Below, in pieces: positions 4,901 through 7,204 of a stretch of DNA of 7,204 nt; position 1 is the first letter of the stretch, and every line of letters starts with the position of its first letter. The position numbers were made by a program, and so were the translations under genes. This stretch comes from Erysipelotrichaceae bacterium. GTDB taxonomy: Bacteria > Bacillota_I > Bacilli_A > Erysipelotrichales > Erysipelotrichaceae. The notes under the pieces are model-generated. The model was not told where the DNA came from. It saw only the letters and a program-made list of their open reading frames with translations, and made no database searches. The stretch is taken from positions 1 through 7,204 of the forward strand of contig JAILBD010000145.1 in the NCBI GenBank assembly GCA_024681275.1. The letters run 5' to 3'.

Positions 4901-6708
4901 TGCCACCGATGAGAGTAGTAGAAAAGCCCAAAAATTTCAAGGGCACTTTAAAACAGCTGACGACTTATGTGAGACCGTACTATACCAGGATCTTCCTCTC
5001 TCTGATCCTGATGGTCACTTCCACTGTCATGTGCATCTATGGGCCAAGGCTCATCGGCAATGTGACGACGCTGATCTCGCAGGGGATCGTTTCCAAGTAT
5101 TCCGGCGGAGAAGGCATCGATTTTGATACGATAGGGAAACTGGTCATCACGATCCTGGCCATCTACAGTGTTTCGGCCCTGATCGACTATGTGGTCAATG
5201 TCCTGCATGTCAATATCGCTGTCAACATCTCCTACAAGCTCAGGGATGACATTTCAAAGAAGATCAACAGGTTGCCTTTAAAGTATTTTGATTCCAAGAC
5301 GCATGGCGATGTCTTGTCCAGAGTCACCAATGATGTCGACAATATCGCCAATAACCTGACTTCGACGATCTCGCAGGTCCTGAATTCGATGGTCAACATC
5401 GTCGGTGTCCTGTTCATGATGCTGTCGATCTCCTGGAAGCTGACGATCGTTTCCCTGATCGTCATTCCGATGTCCGGCATGATCGCTGCTTTCATGGTGA
5501 AGAAGTCACAAAAGCACTTCAAGGCGCATTCCAGATATCTTGGCGAGATCAACGGACACGTTGAGGAGATGTATGCCGGCCATATGCTGGTGAAGACTTA
5601 CAACTACGAGGAGAAGGCTCTGCAGCGTTTTGATGAGATCAACGATGAACTGTACAAGGCTGCCTATAAGTCGCAGTTCTATTCCGGCATCATGCATCCT
5701 CTGACCGGTTTCTTGCAGAATATAGGCTATGTCGCTGTCTGTCTGATCGGTGGTTTCGAGGTCATTCAGGGAACGATGGCGATCGGCGATATCCAGGCTT
5801 TCACCACTTATGTCAGAAGACTTCAGCATCCGATCTCTTCGATCGCTCAGCTGATGAACACGATACAGACGATGGTGGCTGCTGCCGAGAGGATCTTCGA
5901 TCTGCTGAATGAGACTGAGGTAGTTCCGGACACAGGCGATCCGGTCAATATCTATGATGAGAAAGGCCAGATCAATGTCGAAGGCAACGTCACATTCGAG
6001 AATGTGCGTTTCGGTTATGATCCGGACAAGATCGTCATCAATGACTTCTCGATGTATGTTGCGCCGGGCAAGGATGTGGCGATCGTTGGCCCGACAGGCG
6101 CCGGCAAGACGACGCTGGTCAAACTGCTGATGCGTTTCTATGAACTCAACGGAGGCACGATCTATGTCGATTACAGGGATATCAGGGATTACAAACGTGA
6201 GGACCTGCGCAATATCTTCGGCATGGTCCTGCAGGATGCCTGGCTCTTTGATGGCACGATCAAGGAGAACATCCGTTTCGGCAAACCGGATGCGACAGAC
6301 GAGGAGATCTACAGGGCGTGCAGACTGGCTCATGTCGACCGCTTCATCAAGACGCTGGAAAACGGCTATGATACGGTGATCTCAGAGGATACCAGCGGGA
6401 TCTCACAGGGTCAGAAGCAGCTGCTGACGATAGCCCGCGCTTTCCTGAAGGATCCGAAGATCCTGATCCTGGATGAGGCGACTTCTTCCGTCGATACAAG
6501 GACTGAACAGCTCATTCAAGATTCCATGGAAGAGCTGAGGAAAGGCAGGACTGCTTTCACGATCGCACACAGACTTTCAACGATCCGCAATGCCGATGTC
6601 ATCATCGTTCTGGATAAGGGCGATGTGGTGGAAGTCGGGGATCATGATTCTCTGATGGAAAAGAAGGGCTTCTATTATAAGCTGTATAACTCTCAGTTTG
6701 AGAACTGA
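4900..6708 (+). CDS. ABC exporter half-transporter with catalytic ATP site (TM288/BmrD/LmrD-like)
   Basis: This 602-residue protein has the standard six-helix exporter domain (helices at about 31-50, 80-103, 156-176, 180-200, 265-287 and around 300-325) followed by an ATPase. The first intracellular loop shows the family pattern YFDSKTHGDVLSRVTNDVD (129-147). ATPase motifs: A-loop Tyr373, Walker A GPTGAGKTT (397-405), Q-loop Gln445, signature ISQGQ (501-505), Walker B ILILDE (521-526) with catalytic Glu526, D-loop SSVD (529-532) and switch His557. Only the signature is non-canonical (SQGQ in place of SGGQ), and this faces the degenerate Walker site of the upstream partner. The two would thus form one weak and one competent ATP site, as in TM287/288. 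Its start overlaps the partner's stop, which favours equal synthesis. A terminator follows the stop codon directly. Confidence 0.94.
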   Translation: MPPMRVVEKPKNFKGTLKQLTTYVRPYYTRIFLSLILMVTSTVMCIYGPRLIGNVTTLISQGIVSKYSGGEGIDFDTIGKLVITILAIYSVSALIDYVVNVLHVNIAVNISYKLRDDISKKINRLPLKYFDSKTHGDVLSRVTNDVDNIANNLTSTISQVLNSMVNIVGVLFMMLSISWKLTIVSLIVIPMSGMIAAFMVKKSQKHFKAHSRYLGEINGHVEEMYAGHMLVKTYNYEEKALQRFDEINDELYKAAYKSQFYSGIMHPLTGFLQNIGYVAVCLIGGFEVIQGTMAIGDIQAFTTYVRRLQHPISSIAQLMNTIQTMVAAAERIFDLLNETEVVPDTGDPVNIYDEKGQINVEGNVTFENVRFGYDPDKIVINDFSMYVAPGKDVAIVGPTGAGKTTLVKLLMRFYELNGGTIYVDYRDIRDYKREDLRNIFGMVLQDAWLFDGTIKENIRFGKPDATDEEIYRACRLAHVDRFIKTLENGYDTVISEDTSGISQGQKQLLTIARAFLKDPKILILDEATSSVDTRTEQLIQDSMEELRKGRTAFTIAHRLSTIRNADVIIVLDKGDVVEVGDHDSLMEKKGFYYKLYNSQFEN

Positions 6709-6735
6709 AACAAGCTCCCGGAAGGGAGCTTTGTT
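6709..6735 (+). terminator. Intrinsic terminator of the marR-ABC operon
   Basis: An 8-bp stem (AAGCTCCC at 6712-6719 with GGGAGCTT at 6724-6731) closes a GGAA loop of the GNRA kind, followed by TGTTGTG. The stem can be lengthened by three pairs (AAC with GTT) past one bulged T. It begins right after the stop codon. Confidence 0.85.
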
Positions 6736-6785
6736 GTGCGATGCATAGAGATAGTACGATATTGGATGATTATAGAGACAGTTCA

Positions 6786-6814
6786 TTGAAATAGGCCTGT
6801 GAATCAAGTATAAT
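6786..6814 (+). promoter_or_regulatory. Sigma70-type promoter of the third ABC gene
   Basis: TTGAAA (6786-6791) and TATAAT (6809-6814) are separated by exactly 17 nt, a near-consensus promoter. The expected start is about 6821, leaving a leader of about 22 nt. No copy of the TTAGTTTG/CAAACTAA palindrome is present. The remaining intergenic bases (6736-6785) show nothing I can name. Confidence 0.82.
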
Positions 6815-6837
6815 ATCCTATGCCGTAAGAAGATATC

Positions 6838-6846
6838 ATGGTATGA
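6838..6846 (+). other. Two-codon minimal ORF overlapping the start of the third ABC gene
   Basis: The bases read ATG GTA TGA, and the TGA overlaps the ATG at 6843. The only purine-rich stretch upstream (AAGAAGA, 6827-6833) is 4 nt from this ATG and 9 nt from the gene's ATG, so a ribosome might use either. This may be chance. Confidence 0.3.
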
Positions 6847-7204
6847 AAAGCAAGACGATCAGAGATTATTACATCAAGTATTTCTGGCTGTTTGCGGCAG
6901 GTATCCTTGCCGATATAATGGTCGATGTCTGTCAGACCTATGTGCCTGAGTTTTTAGGCGCGATCGTCGAGATCGTTTCAGGTCCGGACAGCGTCACAGT
7001 TTCTGATGTCTCTTCGATCCTGCACAATATCATCTATATCGCCCTGGCTCTGATGGTCGGTCGCGCCATGCTTCGTTTCACGATCATGCGGGCTTCCGGT
7101 CTGATCGAGGCCGGTGTTCGCCATGAGATGTTCTTAAAGGCAGAGAGGCTTTCTCAGCGCTACTATCACGAGAACAAGATCGGTACGATCATGTCGTGGT
7201 TCTC
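6843..7204 (+). CDS. ABC exporter half-transporter, N-terminal membrane domain (3' partial)
   Basis: The frame is open from the ATG at 6843 to the window end, giving 120 residues. A first helix (about 13-33), a short outer loop of about 25-30 residues and a second helix (about 61-81) are followed by the first intracellular loop, RLSQRYYHENKIGTIMSWF (102-120). This matches the pattern (Y-[FY]-x4-[KR]-x-G-x-[LI]-M-S) seen in exporter half-transporters, and most resembles the family in which two such genes lie in tandem. The ATPase domain lies beyond the edge, so its motif state is unknown. The ribosome binding site is weak (AAGAAGA, 9 nt away), and no other in-frame start is available downstream of the predicted transcription start. 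It has its own promoter and probably begins a second exporter operon. It differs from the first ABC gene in lacking the long outer loop. Confidence 0.85.
   Translation, partial: MKSKTIRDYYIKYFWLFAAGILADIMVDVCQTYVPEFLGAIVEIVSGPDSVTVSDVSSILHNIIYIALALMVGRAMLRFTIMRASGLIEAGVRHEMFLKAERLSQRYYHENKIGTIMSWF

Noticed and set aside
6786..6807. Weak inverted repeat (TTGA...TCAA around AGGCCT) over the third ABC promoter
   Set aside because: The outer and inner arms have different centres, so it is not a true palindrome; chance is likely.

Overview
The window looks like a low-to-mid GC Firmicute (Bacillota), most likely a gut-associated Erysipelotrichia- or Clostridia-type commensal. This rests on purine-rich AGGAGG ribosome binding sites, TTGaaa/TATAAT promoters, short GC hairpin plus T-tract terminators, and protein families typical of such genomes: an MBG/YDG-repeat surface protein, a tRNA with encoded CCA, and a MarR-controlled ABC exporter pair whose first subunit carries a long outer loop. 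The genus assignment is inference. All genes lie on the + strand.

Layout. Positions 1-1235 are the 3' end of a large secreted, membrane-anchored repeat protein: two MBG/YDG-like domains, a Pro-Asp/Glu stalk, then three membrane helices with a very acidic cytoplasmic loop. A strong terminator (1249-1281) runs straight into the promoter of a tRNA-Val(CAC) gene (1308-1383), which has its own small terminator (1395-1414). A DMT/EamA-type 10-helix transporter follows (1434-2279). A sigma70-type promoter (2283-2310) with a perfect 8-bp-arm palindrome over the expected transcription start drives a tight operon: a MarR-family repressor (2353-2799) and two ABC exporter half-transporters (2783-4900 and 4900-6708), overlapping by 17 nt and 1 nt. 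A terminator (6709-6735) closes the operon. A new near-consensus promoter (6786-6814) then starts a third ABC half-transporter (6843 onward), cut by the window edge.

How the genes work together. The two complete ABC proteins carry complementary defects. The first has Asp at the catalytic Glu position and Gln in place of the switch His; the second has a degenerate signature (ISQGQ). These fall on the same composite ATP site, the pattern of heterodimeric exporters of the TM287/288, BmrCD and LmrCD type, so they should form one transporter with a single competent hydrolysis site. The MarR protein probably represses its own operon at the palindrome and is released by a ligand, possibly a transported drug or metabolite. 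The third ABC gene has its own promoter without this palindrome and probably begins a second exporter.

Overall this is a recognisable efflux locus next to a surface-protein gene and a tRNA. I see no clearly new system. The points most worth a second look are the palindrome that reads both as operator and as terminator-like hairpin, the roughly 140-residue outer loop of the first ABC subunit, the three-helix acidic anchor of the surface protein, the weak anticodon arm of the tRNA, and the strong excess of GATC.
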